A DNA stretch of 36,228 bases from Apostichopus parvimensis (lineage: Eukaryota; Echinodermata; Holothuroidea; Aspidochirotida; Stichopodidae): positions 91,928-128,155 of the forward strand of contig KN882229.1 of the NCBI GenBank assembly GCA_000934455.1, in the 5' to 3' direction. Numbering within the stretch: the first letter of the stretch is position 1; every line of letters starts with the position of its first letter. The notes under the pieces are model-generated. The model did no database searches. It was not told where the DNA came from and worked only from the letters and a program-made list of their open reading frames with translations. Both the position numbers and the translations under genes were made by a program. Shown piece by piece: positions 1-10,515 of the stretch.

Positions 1-723
1 GTTTTCATCGCCTGCTCTGACAGATCCAGGGTCGAATTTGTCTTCTTTTCTCTTTTTAGGCTGGGATGGAATGGGGGAAGCTAATTAGGCTTGAGAGTAC
101 CAAAAGCATGGTAAAGTAATTTTATGTAATGCATGTTTGGTAAATAGGTAGGAGCAAGAAAGCAGATAACATTTGTTTGGAGCGGGTAACCATTTTTGGT
201 AATTTATAAAGAACTAATAAGTAATATTGAGACACAATACCTCTAGATTTAGTAAGGTTTCTAAAGGTATTCTTATGCTGGGTGAAATGTTTCTCACTGC
301 CGTCACTCGAAAATGTGGTGTTAACAAAAGATACATGTCAGACTGATTTGCTAAGTAATAACGAAGATTAGGTGAATGGGCTGGTTGTACCTGACAGCAG
401 AGTGGTGTGTGACTGTGATGTCCCCTTGATGATGGAGTCATTAAAATAATTCATTTGGTTTCAGGCTGTTTTGTGTCACTTCACGTGAATAAATCAAGAG
501 CAACAACTAGAGATGTCGTCCACCGTTCTCATTCAGTTGGTGTAGACCCGTAGCCAAGCTCACCATTCTCCGTGGGCACGCTCCCTTTCATACCCCCTCG
601 ACAGAAAATGGCTACATTGCTTAAAAGTTTGATCGAGTAGTGTCAGTAAAATAAAGTTATTAAATTAGGAAACAGATGAGTAATGTAAATAAACACTAAT
701 TGTCAGTTTATTGAATTTTGCAG
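1..723. other. Non-coding stretch upstream of the first SAMD3-like exon
   Basis: No convincing coding segment is visible on either strand. The last bases form a good 3' splice site, a T-rich run ending in TTTTGCAG at 716-723, which opens the first recognisable exon. The earlier exons of that SAMD3-like gene should therefore lie to the left of this window, and this stretch is best read as the 3' part of an intron. Confidence 0.5.
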
Positions 724-1101
724 TCCATCTGGAAAGTACGACTACAATACAAGTTTTCAAATGCAAGGAAGAGGGAGGACAACTCAATCCCTGTGGTGCA
801 GTCACGGAAAAGAGTGAGACGATCTCTTCATATTTCCCAAGTGCCTGCTGCCAGAACAACACCACCACAATGGGGCATGATTAACTATCTCCCCCAAAGA
901 CAACAATCACAGGATGACATGTCCATTGAATCCCATATTCAGTGGTTGAAAAGGGAGAAAACAAAGAAAAAACATCACTACTCCAGGGTGACAGAGGCAA
1001 TGTCAGCAACATTTTCAGATCGGAGACAACTGATCATTAAAGAAGGTGTGTCTGTGAAACAGGTCCAGGAGCTGTACCCATGGCTTTTGGATGAAGATGA
1101 G
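724..1101 (+). CDS. SAMD3-like copy 1, exon with the QLIIKEG block
   Basis: A 378-base exon of 126 codons. The acceptor is TTTTGCAG and the donor is GAG|GTATTT. The start is basic (VRLQYKFSNARKRED), which aligns by eye with RLKNIRRHLPK in the second copy at 24.2 kb. A lysine-rich linker follows (LKREKTKKKHHYS), then the family block around FSDRRQLIIKEGVSVKQ ending in LYPWLLDEDE. There is no internal stop. The ATG/TTG-like codon just upstream lies inside the acceptor and is not a start. Confidence 0.65.
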
Positions 1102-1574
1102 GTATTTACTTTCAGTTTATACAGCTCCTTTCAGGTTATTTAGGATCATCAGTCAAAAGTCCATATCGGGTCAATTTGTCTAAGTCACAAAAACATGTGT
1201 GCTCTAGTACAAAACAATCAGATAGCATCACCTGGACTAAAGTAGGATTTGATAATTTAGTTTGCACAACGAGGGACCTAATGGCTCACTCACCAGAGTC
1301 ATTGCAATCCTGCTGGTGTGTATATATAAACACACTTCCAGGATTGCAGAAATTCCTTTTGCCAGTTGGGAAAGGATGAAACCGTAATATTGCTTTTGAT
1401 GATAACTGAATGAAATGAAACACTAAAAAACTGGAACTACAATCTCTAACCTCATAGTAATGTTGACACTGAATACGGTCATTACAATTAATGTCTTTTT
1501 GTTGTAATGTAGCACTCTTTTCTTACCATAGAATGTAATCACCAAACTTTTGGAATTTGTTGTTAAATTTTCAG

Positions 1575-1743
1575 ATAATTGAGATAATTGGATCGTCCTC
1601 AATTAGGGACCTGATTCATGATGGCTTCACCAAATATGCTGATGCTATTGTAACAACGGCGAAGAACAAGAAAAGCCGACCAAACCTTGTAGAAAAAGCT
1701 ATTGGGGACATTTTAAAACATAAGGAAGAGAGCACAAGGAATG
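1575..1743 (+). CDS. SAMD3-like copy 1, second visible exon
   Basis: A 169-base exon with acceptor TTTTCAG and donor AATG|GTTAGT. It encodes 56 codons plus one base, starting IIEIIGSSSIRDLIHDGF and ending in a lysine/glutamate-rich stretch. Its phase-1 end fits the next exon exactly, since G+AG makes a Glu codon. The intron that follows carries three hAT-type mini-elements. Confidence 0.6.
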
Positions 1744-1778
1744 GTTAGTATTTTATTGCATGAAGGTATGGTCTAGAG

Positions 1779-1907
1779 CTGTTGTTCTGAAAGTGATGCC
1801 TTACCCCCCCCCCCAATCAAATTGGTTTCTTCACGATAGGACAAGGGGGTGTTGGGCCACTCCAAGAGGGTAGAAGGCGGTAGTCCAAAAAAGTTTGAGA
1901 ACCACTG
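1779..1907. mobile_element. hAT-type MITE 1 (129 bp)
   Basis: The right end reads GTTTGAGAACCACTG, the classic hAT terminal inverted repeat CAGTGGTTCTCAAAC when reversed. The left end CTGTTGTTCTGAAAG is its diverged partner (about 11 of 15 matches). The element is flanked by a perfect 8-bp duplication, GTCTAGAG, at 1771-1778 and 1908-1915. It contains a C13-like tract near 1805 and no coding capacity. It lies in an intron of SAMD3-like copy 1. Confidence 0.8.
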
Positions 1908-1915
1908 GTCTAGAG

Positions 1916-2272
1916 TGACGTTTGGCAACCTATGGGTCAAGACCCAAAGTTTTGGTCATGAAGGGTTTTCACTGGGTCACAAAATCATTTCAGAAATCGC
2001 ACAAGAAAACAAAATATCAGTGATTTTCTTCTCTCAACTAGACAGAACAAAAATCAAGCGAATACCGACAGGAAATTTGTTCATAAACAACAGCGCTTCC
2101 TTAGTATTATAAGTGTTTATAAACAACAGCGTGTGAGTCGTAAGTGTACTTTAACATCAATAGAACATGACATTTTTAAGCGATAATATTTTTAGGTGGT
2201 ATGACCTCTTGGGTCGTGGCTGGGTGCTTGAGATGTTCATTAGGTCATGGGTAAAAAGTTGCCGACTGCTGG
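1916..2272. mobile_element. hAT-type MITE 2 (about 357 bp)
   Basis: The left end contains TTTGGCAACCTATGGGTC and the right end is the imperfect inverse GGGTAAAAAGTTGCCGAC. The element is bounded by GTCTAGAG (1908-1915) and GTCTACAG (2273-2280), 7 of 8 identical, so it shares its left target copy with MITE 1. Internal GGGTC/GACCC-rich sequence is typical of hAT non-autonomous elements. No ORF of interest. Confidence 0.65.
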
Positions 2273-2282
2273 GTCTACAGAG

Positions 2283-2495
2283 CAGTGGCGTACTAAGTGG
2301 GGGCAGTCCGCCCTGCAGGGTACCAGTCAGGGTAGTGCCAATCCGCACACAGCTCCCAAAATAATAAAATTATATTATAAAAAGATATATTCTCAAAGGG
2401 GATACCCCTCCCCTTAGACCCTCCCCAGGGTGGCATCCCTGCATGGGGGACTAAGGAAGGACCCACCCGGTGCCAACTATTCTAGGTAGCCACTG
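2283..2495. mobile_element. hAT-type MITE 3 (213 bp)
   Basis: It starts CAGTGGCGTACTAAG and ends CTAGGTAGCCACTG, which is CAGTGGCTACCTAG when reversed: a common hAT terminus. The flanks CTACAGAG (2275-2282) and CTAGAGAG (2496-2503) match at 7 of 8 positions. With MITE 1 and MITE 2 it forms an uninterrupted row of three insertions at one octamer. Confidence 0.7.
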
Positions 2496-2791
2496 CTAGA
2501 GAGCTCTGTAACACTTCAGTCAGGTAAAATTTAAGGTTTGTATTAACTGTGAGAGTCAAGTGTGTCTTTTGCCACACCACTCACATAGCACTGATGGTAG
2601 ACAATTGCTTTAAATTGACTCAATAGTGCGAGATAACGTTGATCATGTTGAAACTTAAAATTTAATAAGCTAGGCCTATATGATCTTGTCTTCATCTGTA
2701 TTTCAAATATATTGTAGACAAAAAACCTCTCAGGATATCATGATACTACAGGGAATTACAAAACAGTTTCACCTATGTTTTTTTTTTATAG

Positions 2792-2877
2792 AGGCCACTA
2801 GATATGCTGCAGTGATTGCAGTACCAACCCATGTTAACGAGAAGTTGGAAAGTATGCTCTCGGTGGTTGATGGAAAT
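2792..2877 (+). CDS. SAMD3-like copy 1, third visible exon
   Basis: An 86-base exon between a long T tract ending in ATAG and the strong donor AAT|GTAAGT. In phase with the preceding exon it reads EATRYAAVIAVPTHVNEK and onward to VVDGN. It has no stops, and good splice signals on both sides support a real exon. Confidence 0.6.
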
Positions 2878-3108
2878 GTAAGTAACTTATATATATGATG
2901 GATAAATACCTTAAATTTCTGTCATATTTTTCTTAAGGGTTGTCATTTATTTCACCCTTAATAATTAAATTCAAGGGAAAAAAAACAGATTGATATTTGT
3001 ATGAGTTTCATTCAACAATAAATGCAAACATTCATTGCTTTATGTTTTCCCCTTGTAAAGGACCTTTTAGCGTCAACAACTAGTTCTGTCTGAGTTGAAT
3101 AAAGTATC

Positions 3109-3571
3109 TGTAGTGACTATGATATTTAGCCCTTATGGCCTTGCAAGCAAATTTTATTTTATTTTTAGCGTGACGGGTTTCCCAGTCAGGGACCCGTATA
3201 AAAGGAAAAAGGCCATGTGTTTTTCTAAGCACACTATTGGAACCGCGAGTCAATCTACAAGTATAGCATTTACAGCAACTCGCGTTTAACCTCCAATCCA
3301 GCCAAATTTAATCTCCTTCCGCGAGCAATTATTTACATATACAGTAACCTATATAAGCAACCTATTTTATAAGTGACACAATCTTACAGTCGCTAGGAAA
3401 TAAAGTCTCCAACGAGCCCTGGGCCGTCCAAGTATTTATATTATTGCAGTTCCATTACGCCATCTTAGATAAGTAGTCTTTCGCGTACGTAGCCTACCGG
3501 TATACCGACCCAACGGTTGGGGCTGAGACTAGCGCTACCGAACGGTCGAGTATTGCCTACGCGCCACTACA
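3109..3571 (+). repeat. Probable solo LTR of a Ty3/gypsy-type element
   Basis: The ends form a perfect 7-bp inverted pair, TGTAGTG at 3109 and CACTACA at 3565-3571. Inside, in the right order, are a TATA box (TATAAAAGG, 3197-3205) and AATAAA near 3400, followed by a GC-rich stretch as in many LTRs. Directly before the TATA box, 3172-3198 can fold: ACGGGT..CCC pairs with GGG.ACCCGT around AGTCA. No convincing target duplication, primer-binding site or coding internal region flanks it, so the solo-LTR reading is an inference. Confidence 0.4.
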
Positions 3572-4123
3572 TCGTCGTTAGCTGGATATTTATCTTCGCG
3601 GGTTATTACTTTACAAGGAGTACGTGAGTGTAAATACGACTACGAGATAGTTCACCAGAAGCCAGAAAGAACACATTAGGGGTAAGTCATAACCTGTACC
3701 CTTAATTAATATAATCATTATATATCTGAAGAAAAGCAAGGAAATTTCAATAATATATTAAGGCAAATGAATTCGTTAAATTTGGCCTTGGAGGCTGTGG
3801 ACTCTGCCGCGGAGGCCGTAGCCTCAACTATACAACACTGCATATTAATGACATTTTAACTTTTGTACTTTAACATTTATCCATGTAGGGAAAATGACTC
3901 ATAATGTAAAAAAAATTGTCAATGATATTTAATGCTATTATTAAACATATTATATATTAAATAATAACATATTTAATATGGTGACTTGCACAATCATTGT
4001 TAAAAACATGACGTTTGCTTTGACTACATGGGTTAAAATCACATCCTGGATCTGCCATTGTGCTTCCTAAAATAATTGGTTACTTATTCATTTCTTTGTT
4101 GACAGCATCAAGTTGAACTTCAG

Positions 4124-4386
4124 TGATCATGGAAATGTTTGGAGGTGAAGAAGAAGTCAGCAGCTACACAGTTAAAGTTGATAGCTTCAAAGTCACAGAA
4201 TCATCCAATTTCATGTCAGCTTTTGCTATCTACTTGGGAACATTTTATATATTTAACTTGGTTTATCCAACAGCTGTGAAGAAAACCCTAAACTTCTACC
4301 AGATGATGATTTTAAACATCCAGGATGGACTCCCAGTTGACAAGTCAGTTATGAGAGTTGTAGAAAAAATAAATATGATTAGGTAA
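4124..4386 (+). CDS. SAMD3-like copy 1, C-terminal exon
   Basis: The acceptor is probably CAG at 4121-4123. The frame carries the hallmark C-terminal block of the family: FMSAFAIYLGTFYIFNL followed by VYPTAVKKTLNFYQ, ending in MIR and a TAA at 4384-4386. The terminal bases ATTAG|GTAAAT could also be a 5' splice site, so this may not be the last exon. The phase does not fit the preceding visible exon. Confidence 0.55.
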
Positions 4387-4567
4387 ATATCATATGTTGG
4401 TAGCTTGAACTTTGACCCCAATGGTGTGTGCATGTACAGAAATGCTGTCTTATTCTTGTAGTAGTTAAGATAGTATAAACGTACATTCAATATAAGGAAC
4501 AATCTGTGATATACAGTGCGCATTATGCAAGCAGTGAAATAACCACAGTACGTAAAGACATACAGAA

Positions 4568-4902
4568 ATGGTGGCGGAATGGTTAGGGCACTGAACCCAT
4601 GATTCTATGATCGTGGGTTCATGTACCGACCTCGTCGATACGTATGTATCTTTAATGAAGAAACTTAACCTCGATTGCCTCTCTTTACTCAGGTGTATAG
4701 GGTACCCTGCGAAGTTATTAAGAACTATAGCATTTGCACCGCTTTATGGCTGCAATGCTATGGGATGTCTCCTGGGGAACATGTAATTTAGCTCACCATA
4801 GTGAGCATAATGTCTGATATGTGTTACCAAGGACCATAGATAGTGTTCCGTAAATACTGTGCCAATGGTGCAATATAAATGGCTAATTTACATTACATTT
4901 AC
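4568..4902 (+). mobile_element. tRNA-derived SINE
   Basis: The 5' head looks like a tRNA: a box A-like stretch TGGCGGAATGGTT near 4571 and a box B-like GGGTTCATGTACC near 4614, about 40 bases apart. A non-tRNA body of about 230 bases follows, and the tail ends AATTTACATTACATTT. The head is too diverged to fold as a working tRNA. The combination of internal pol III promoter boxes, unrelated body and simple tail is the standard SINE layout. Target duplications were not clear. Confidence 0.6.
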
Positions 4903-6811
4903 AGTTTGGCTAGCATTGAGGACTGCACAAATGTTAAATACTTAACCGAATGTCTTTAGGCCTTTGTCACTTTGTAACTTATGCAAAGAGATAGTTCACT
5001 TGAGTATTCATCATTGACTTATAGAAAAACTGTGCTGAGTCATAAACCAAACTTATGACAAATAATTTCACAGCAGAAATTGTACTTGTAGAGACTAGCC
5101 ATATACACTAAAAACTAAGTGCTGTCTTTACAGCTCTTTATCAGTGCTAACCTCTTTCTAGCACTATTGGTGCAGCTACCAACGAATTCCCTAACCGTGT
5201 GCGGATATCTTCATGATAGTGTCAGCACTTGTTAAAGTGCTAAGTTTGAATTGATGAATTTCATTGGCTGTCGATGTAATTCGTCAAGTTAACGTCACTG
5301 TTCACCGTGTGTGCGTGCATGTCATCGACGGACGGCCAGGCTGTCACGCCCATAGTACATGTGTGCACTATATGCTTGATTGTACTGTACTATATTGTAC
5401 TATATTTGCAACACGTAAGTCGTGCGCGCAAAGCTTGTAGTAGTAGCAGTACATACGTACGTAAAAACAATTCTAATAACACCCAATCGGCACAATTTGC
5501 ATGGTAAAAGGTAAGTGTTAAAATTTCCAGTTATTTCCATACTCGAGTTTGGTACAGTACTGATAATTTCAATCTACTGAAAGATAAATATTTGTTCGTA
5601 TTTTTCATATGACGATCATGAATGGCGTATTTGATACGCGAATAACGCGATCTTTTCAAGTTTCATGAGTGAGCCAGTGATAATTAAGTGTAGCCCCTAA
5701 CTTCAGTTAGGCCAGGCACCACTTCTACTACGCCTAACCTAGGTTGTGGCTATTAAGAGGCTTTAAGTATTAAGCTGATTAGGTATATAAAGCCTAGGCA
5801 TGGCCCTAGCTAGACATAGGCTACTTTAGGTTAGTATTATATGATGGTGGTCTCTAATTTCGCGCAGTTTGGCCACAAATTCGATTTTTAATTACGATTA
5901 TTTGACCTAGTGCGATGGCTAGGCTAATCGAGGCCTATGCATTATAATGACATAGGCCTAACCATATGCTAGGTATCGATAGGCTAGGCCCTATAGCTAA
6001 CGTTCCTGGCTAAGGCTTAACTTATAGTTAGGCCCAACAAGCCTAAATAAGTATCCACTTATTTTGGTTCCTCTAGCTACTTCCATTTCACATATATTAT
6101 TTACATACTCTATCTATGTTTACTGTTTACTAGGCCAACTGTAGTTTCTACCGTCTTTATTTATCCTATAGAAAATAATGTTCAACATGTAACAATGGAA
6201 TGTATAAAATAAACTTGACATCTTGAGTTTAAATTTGAAAAGCTAGCCTTTGCTTAAACGCAGAAATAACCAAGGCCAAGTTCATATTGCAAATTAAACT
6301 CAAAAAGAATCAGTGACAAAGACTTGATTTTCCATGTTGGTTTCCAGTTCAACTGACCAAGTAAAAAAAAGGCTAGTGACCTAAAACTAAGCTATAGGCC
6401 GAAGCTAGTTATAGGCGAGTAGCCTACGGTATATCATCGACTGCGTACGAGTGATTGCGAAATAATGTTTATGCTATTGTTGACTGGGGGGATTTTGTCC
6501 ACTTATGCAATCCTGGCATATTATCAACTGGCAACCGGGTGGTGGTGGGGGGATTTGGTGGCAGCCACCCATCCTCTGCCTTACAAGTTGAATGCCTATG
6601 ACTGTAGCCAAGGTCATTAGAATACTTCAAGTTATCCATAGAAGAAAATGTCTTCTTTTTACAGCAATTTGAGAAGCTGCGTTACGAAGCTTTCATGAAA
6701 AGTCGAAAGGTAGAGTCTGAAGCATTAATTGATAGGCTAGGCTACATGATGATTTACTGCCAAGTTCAAACATGGTGATATATTAATTACATTATTTCAA
6801 AAGCTTTCAAT
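4903..6811. other. Gene-poor stretch rich in AGGCCTA words; possible 5' exons
   Basis: No protein-like frame is supported. From about 5690 to 6420 the sequence is crowded with TAGGC/GCCTA words, a compositional texture I associate with echinoderm intergenic DNA. Two splice-like signals are worth noting. A strong donor AAAAG|GTAAGTG sits near 5510. A 45-base exon-like piece near 6665-6709 has acceptor TTTTTACAG, reads QFEKLRYEAFMKSRK and ends at GTAGAG. They could be leader exons of the transposase that follows, but no homology supports this. Confidence 0.3.
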
Positions 6812-8045
6812 ATGGGTTACCTTTGTTCTAAATGTAGTATCACCACAACTGGTGGTACACGTACATTTTTTTCTCATCTTCATAGAGCACATGCACTATT
6901 TCATATGAAAAGACTTCACTTAATATGTGAACAAGGTGGTTGTCCACGGACCTTTCATAACATGATCAACAAATGTAATTCAAGAGATGCTCATGAAAAT
7001 CATGCTGAAGATTTGCAACTGCATGTATACTTGAATGATGCCACCACTTTGCACTAAAATGTATTGGAAGAATGTGGGAGTGACTTAGATGACGATGCAG
7101 AAAGTATTTCAGAAGTTCAATGAAAAGAGGATTTATCCAAACATGCTGCAATTTTCATTCTAAATCTACTATCAGACACAAATATGACTTATGCGTCTCT
7201 GCAAAGAGTCGTTGCTGGAGCCTCGTTGTTGCTTGGTGATGTGATTGGTCATCTTCTCTTACAAAGGTATTTTCTGATAACTATAACCCGGAAAGATGTG
7301 CTGAACAGTTATGTGCGTTATAACTTGAGTTTGACAATTGTAAAGAAGTATTCTCAGAACTCAAAACTAGGTACAAACAAGAAAAGTACATATCTCAAGA
7401 CTTTAATGTTGTTAAGCCAAAAACAATTTTGCTGGGTCATCGCTTTGATTCTGTCAGAAACTCACAAACAGGCCGAGCAGGTCAGGTGGCTGTTAGAGAA
7501 ACATTCCAATATGTCATCATTTGCAAACTCTGAAGATGCTCTTTACAAGTAACTTAGTTCAAACAGAAGTTTTTAATGGTCATCATCATCAGTATATGGG
7601 TTTATGAGAGACTATTGTGATGGGGAAATGTTTTCAAAAGCACCCTTTACTTGCAAAAGAAAAGGGAGCAATTCAGATGAATTTGTTTTTCATGAGCTTT
7701 AAGTTACAAATCCTTTAGGTAGCAAGACAGGTATTCATAAACTTGGGGCATTTTATTATGTTCTTAAAAATTTACATCCCAAATTCAACTCATCTCTGAA
7801 AGATGTGCATTTACTGGCAATGTGCAATTGCGTTGATATAAAGAAATATGGCTATGGACAAATTCTGGCCCTTTTCATGGAAGAATGACACCAACTTGAG
7901 TCAGATGAGGGGGTGTTAATTGGCTTGGACAAAGACAAGTCATTTTCACTTCGGGACACGCTAGCTGTAGTATCAGCAGATAATCTTGGTGGCAAATCTC
8001 TATTTGGGTGATTCCATGAAGCTGGGTTCCATGAGTGTTGAGGCA
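6812..8045 (+). pseudogene. CACTA/EnSpm-like transposase, N-terminal half
   Basis: It begins at an ATG with a C2H2 zinc-finger region (CSKC...HLHRAH, then a second CxxxxC..H..H-like unit). The recognisable segments are scattered over two frames: SLQRVVAGASLLLGDV, then FSELKTRYKQEKY, DYCDGEMF, LGSKTGIHKLGAFYYVLKN and AVVSADNLGG. This order matches the multi-copy animal proteins that continue into the 'PDVMHDVLEG' region, whose missing second half lies at 16.6-18.4 kb. In-frame stops include 7055, about 7121, about 7700, 7886 and 8009, with frame changes near 7270 and 7560-7600, so this copy is dead. The link to CACTA (CMC) transposases rests on the D-x-MH motif in the other half and is an inference. 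Confidence 0.6.
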
Positions 8046-9608
8046 TTTTAAGCGCATCAACTGTCTGTGTAGTCCAAAATTTGAAATGATTACAATTGTT
8101 GTTATAGACTATATGCTCGTATTTACTTTTCTTTGCCTGCACCAGATATCAACTAAATCTATTAATCCTGCTATCTGTTATCATTATTTTGGTTTGGTGT
8201 CCAAACATATTTTTAGCTCATTTTTGTGACATAAAAACTGTTTATGTTTTGCCTGCAATATTTTCCCACTGGAGAAATGTCTACAAGAGCAACCCAAGTT
8301 TGTAGCATAAACACGTCCTGATCTACATGAACCCTACATGAATTTTTTTAAATCCCCCAAACTTTTCTGTAAATTGCATGTGAAACTTGAGCATACCGAC
8401 GCAACACGTGGCGTCCGAAAAGTAAGGAACAGTTACATCGGTAAAAGCTGCTTGAAATACTGCTAATATGGTATGCTACAAATATCAGCTTTAGCACACG
8501 TAACAAGCATTTTAACACCCCAACGAAACAGCCCAAGAAACTTCACTGGGTGGGGTCTATGCGATTATAAAATAGGGGCGAGTAATGAAGAATGGAGATG
8601 GAGTCATGCCCAAATTTGTTACGTCGGTACACACTGACGATGATACAGGAAATGGGCAACCCCATTATCTGAATGAAAGCACCTCTACTACACACCAATT
8701 GGCAATTGTCAACATCGGTATGTAAACGGGGCTTCTCAGTTACACTTACACTGCGATATGAATCATTGTGTGACGGAGTCATGCGGTTAGGTCGGTAAAA
8801 CTTGTTGCGTCGGTACAACTAAGAAGGCAACGTTTCACGGCAGGTGAGTAACAGATGCTTGTTTCTCGTGTTATTTTTATGGGCAAAGTGAAAGAAATAT
8901 TTCTGAGCTAGGATGAGAGTAAGCAATACTAAAAAATGATCGTTACGATAATTAGTCATTTGAACCTGACACTGCCAGTCGGTTCGCGAAATGGAGTCAG
9001 CAGTTACGTAGGTACCATCTTCGGCTGTTATCGCTGTTTTCAATATCATTTAAAAATTAAATGTGATTAGCAAGAATTGAAGTCACATTAAAACATTTCT
9101 TATTCAGTTTTCTTTATTATTAGGGATTGCCTTGAACTTTCGTTTTATTCGGTCAAGTACTACCTACGTAACTTCCAGATGGTCGGACTCCTCGCCTAAC
9201 ATTTGCGATGTCTGTTACGGTACGTAACGTTTCTAACGTTACTCACTAGCAGCCTAGGCTAGCCGACAGGTCAACTAGCGAAGCGTAGGCTTCCATTGCT
9301 ATGCACTAGACTGACATAATTATAGTCGTAGGCGTCTGTATGATGTAACGTAAAGGCATACCGTTAGGATAACCTATCGCTGTAGTGATAGGCGATAGCG
9401 TCATCGCCGAAGCCCAAGACTATCCATTATTTCGTATCGAAGTGTAAACATTGTTCAGTAATTAATACAGTTAAAGGTTAAGACAAACAGTAGAAATATT
9501 ATGACTGCATGATTTTACACTGAGATTTGCTTAGTGGGCTAGGCCCAGCCAATCGATGTACAAACTAGCCTAGGTCTGAAAGTCCCTAACTGATTTGATT
9601 TTTAAACA
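8046..9608. promoter_or_regulatory. Upstream region with a repeated GTTRCGTCGGTA motif
   Basis: No coding sequence is visible here. Between 8394 and 9014 the motif GTTRCGTCGGTA occurs at least seven times in exact or near form: 8394-8405 (reverse), 8432-8443, 8618-8629, 8711-8720, 8786-8797, 8804-8815 and 9003-9014. Three of them sit downstream of a GGAGTCA word, near 8601, 8776 and 8993. The array lies 0.6-1.2 kb upstream of the DDE gene at 9.6 kb. It may be a set of subterminal transposase-binding repeats or promoter elements. From 9050 to 9600 I see only AT-rich sequence with TAACGT words and short inverted repeats. Confidence 0.4.
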
Positions 9609-10190
9609 TTGTTTTGCTGCCACGCACTGGCCCCGGTCCCCATTAACCTGACAACTAGACTTCGGTCAAGGAAAGATAATGAATCTATTGAACATCCAAC
9701 TGAAATGCCTGTTAAGGTGAAAAGGAAACATTGGAGGGAAAAGTTGAAAAACAGTATGAGGCAGCTATGGCAAGATTTCGTACAAGTACCTGGACAGATG
9801 ACGAGAGAGCATCTCAATCGTGGCCTCCAGGGTCAGAATGCGAAAACATCGCCAGAGAAAAAAGGAAAAGGTGGCTCATGCTCAAGTGCAAACTTCCAGT
9901 TCTGCCATTAAGAAGAAAGATGAGCCTAAGCGTACAAGATCAAGATTAAGTCAGCAGAAAGTTAAGTGGAGAAGAGACAAGCAGAAAGAAAGAGCAGCAT
10001 GGTCTGATGAGAAGAGACAAGAGGTGAATGCAAAACGATGTGAGAGACGAAGAAAGCAAATGGAACAGATGCTGAAATTGAAACAACAGAAATTGCAGAA
10101 GAAAAGAGAAAACTGGTAAAGCTTGCAGAGAGGGCAGTTCAAGAAGAGGATTTGGCCGCTTTAAAGGCAAGAAGCAGCACTTGACCAGAA
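9609..10190 (+). pseudogene. DDE gene copy 1: basic N-terminal region, frameshifted
   Basis: The region is extremely rich in Arg, Lys, Glu and Gln: RMRKHRQRKKEK, KWRRDKQKERAAW, RCERRRKQMEQ. The basic reading passes between frames. One frame stops at 10119 (KKRENW), while another continues past it as EEKRKLVKLAERAVQEED to a stop near 10184. Such basic coiled-coil-like N-termini are typical of this protein set and probably bind DNA. From 10190 to 10515 a short stretch (KRYLPVSADIFADTL) looks coding, but no continuous frame links it to the core. Confidence 0.45.
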
Positions 10191-10515
10191 AGCATTAGAG
10201 GTTTAAACAAATGGAAAGTGGAAGGTCTAATGTTGCCAAACGTCAATCACTATCCAGGGCAAAGCGATACTTGCCTGTCTCAGCTGATATTTTTGCAGAT
10301 ACATTGAGAGATGTGATAGAGTGTGCTTCCCCTAACAAGCAGAATGCACTCTCAAAGTTGGTATAAGGGTTGGCAGCAGCCCTGAACAGACAGTGGTCAA
10401 TTCTCTGAAGAGGCAGCTGAATTCCACATCCAAAAAAACCTGATGCCAAAACCTGTCAACAGAGGCGTCTGCTGGCATCTTCCCTGCATGTCCTAAAAAA
10501 GTATAGGAAGCAACG

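Larger units (their letters stand above)
724..4386 (+). pseudogene. SAMD3-like gene, copy 1 (C-terminal exons only)
   Basis: Four segments on the + strand resemble the multi-copy 'sterile alpha motif domain-containing protein 3-like' proteins of fish and invertebrates: 724-1101, 1575-1743, 2792-2877 and about 4124-4386. No function is established for these proteins. The first three exons have clean AG/GT borders and compatible phases. The last one does not join: the third exon ends in phase 0, and from either nearby acceptor (after 4105 or after 4123) that phase meets a TGA. Either an exon is missing from the intron or the gene is broken. The N-terminal half is outside the window. A second copy, carrying only N-terminal exons, lies at 18.8-24.4 kb, beyond a CACTA-like transposase. 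The family match is from memory of conserved segments such as the FNLxYP block; no search was run. Confidence 0.6.

Noticed and set aside
4568-4640. Functional tRNA gene
   Set aside because: Box A- and box B-like stretches exist, but the arms do not pair properly and a SINE-type body follows.
9946-10170. Leu/Phe-rich minus-strand ORFs that look like membrane proteins
   Set aside because: They are mirror images of the Lys/Glu-rich coding region on the + strand.
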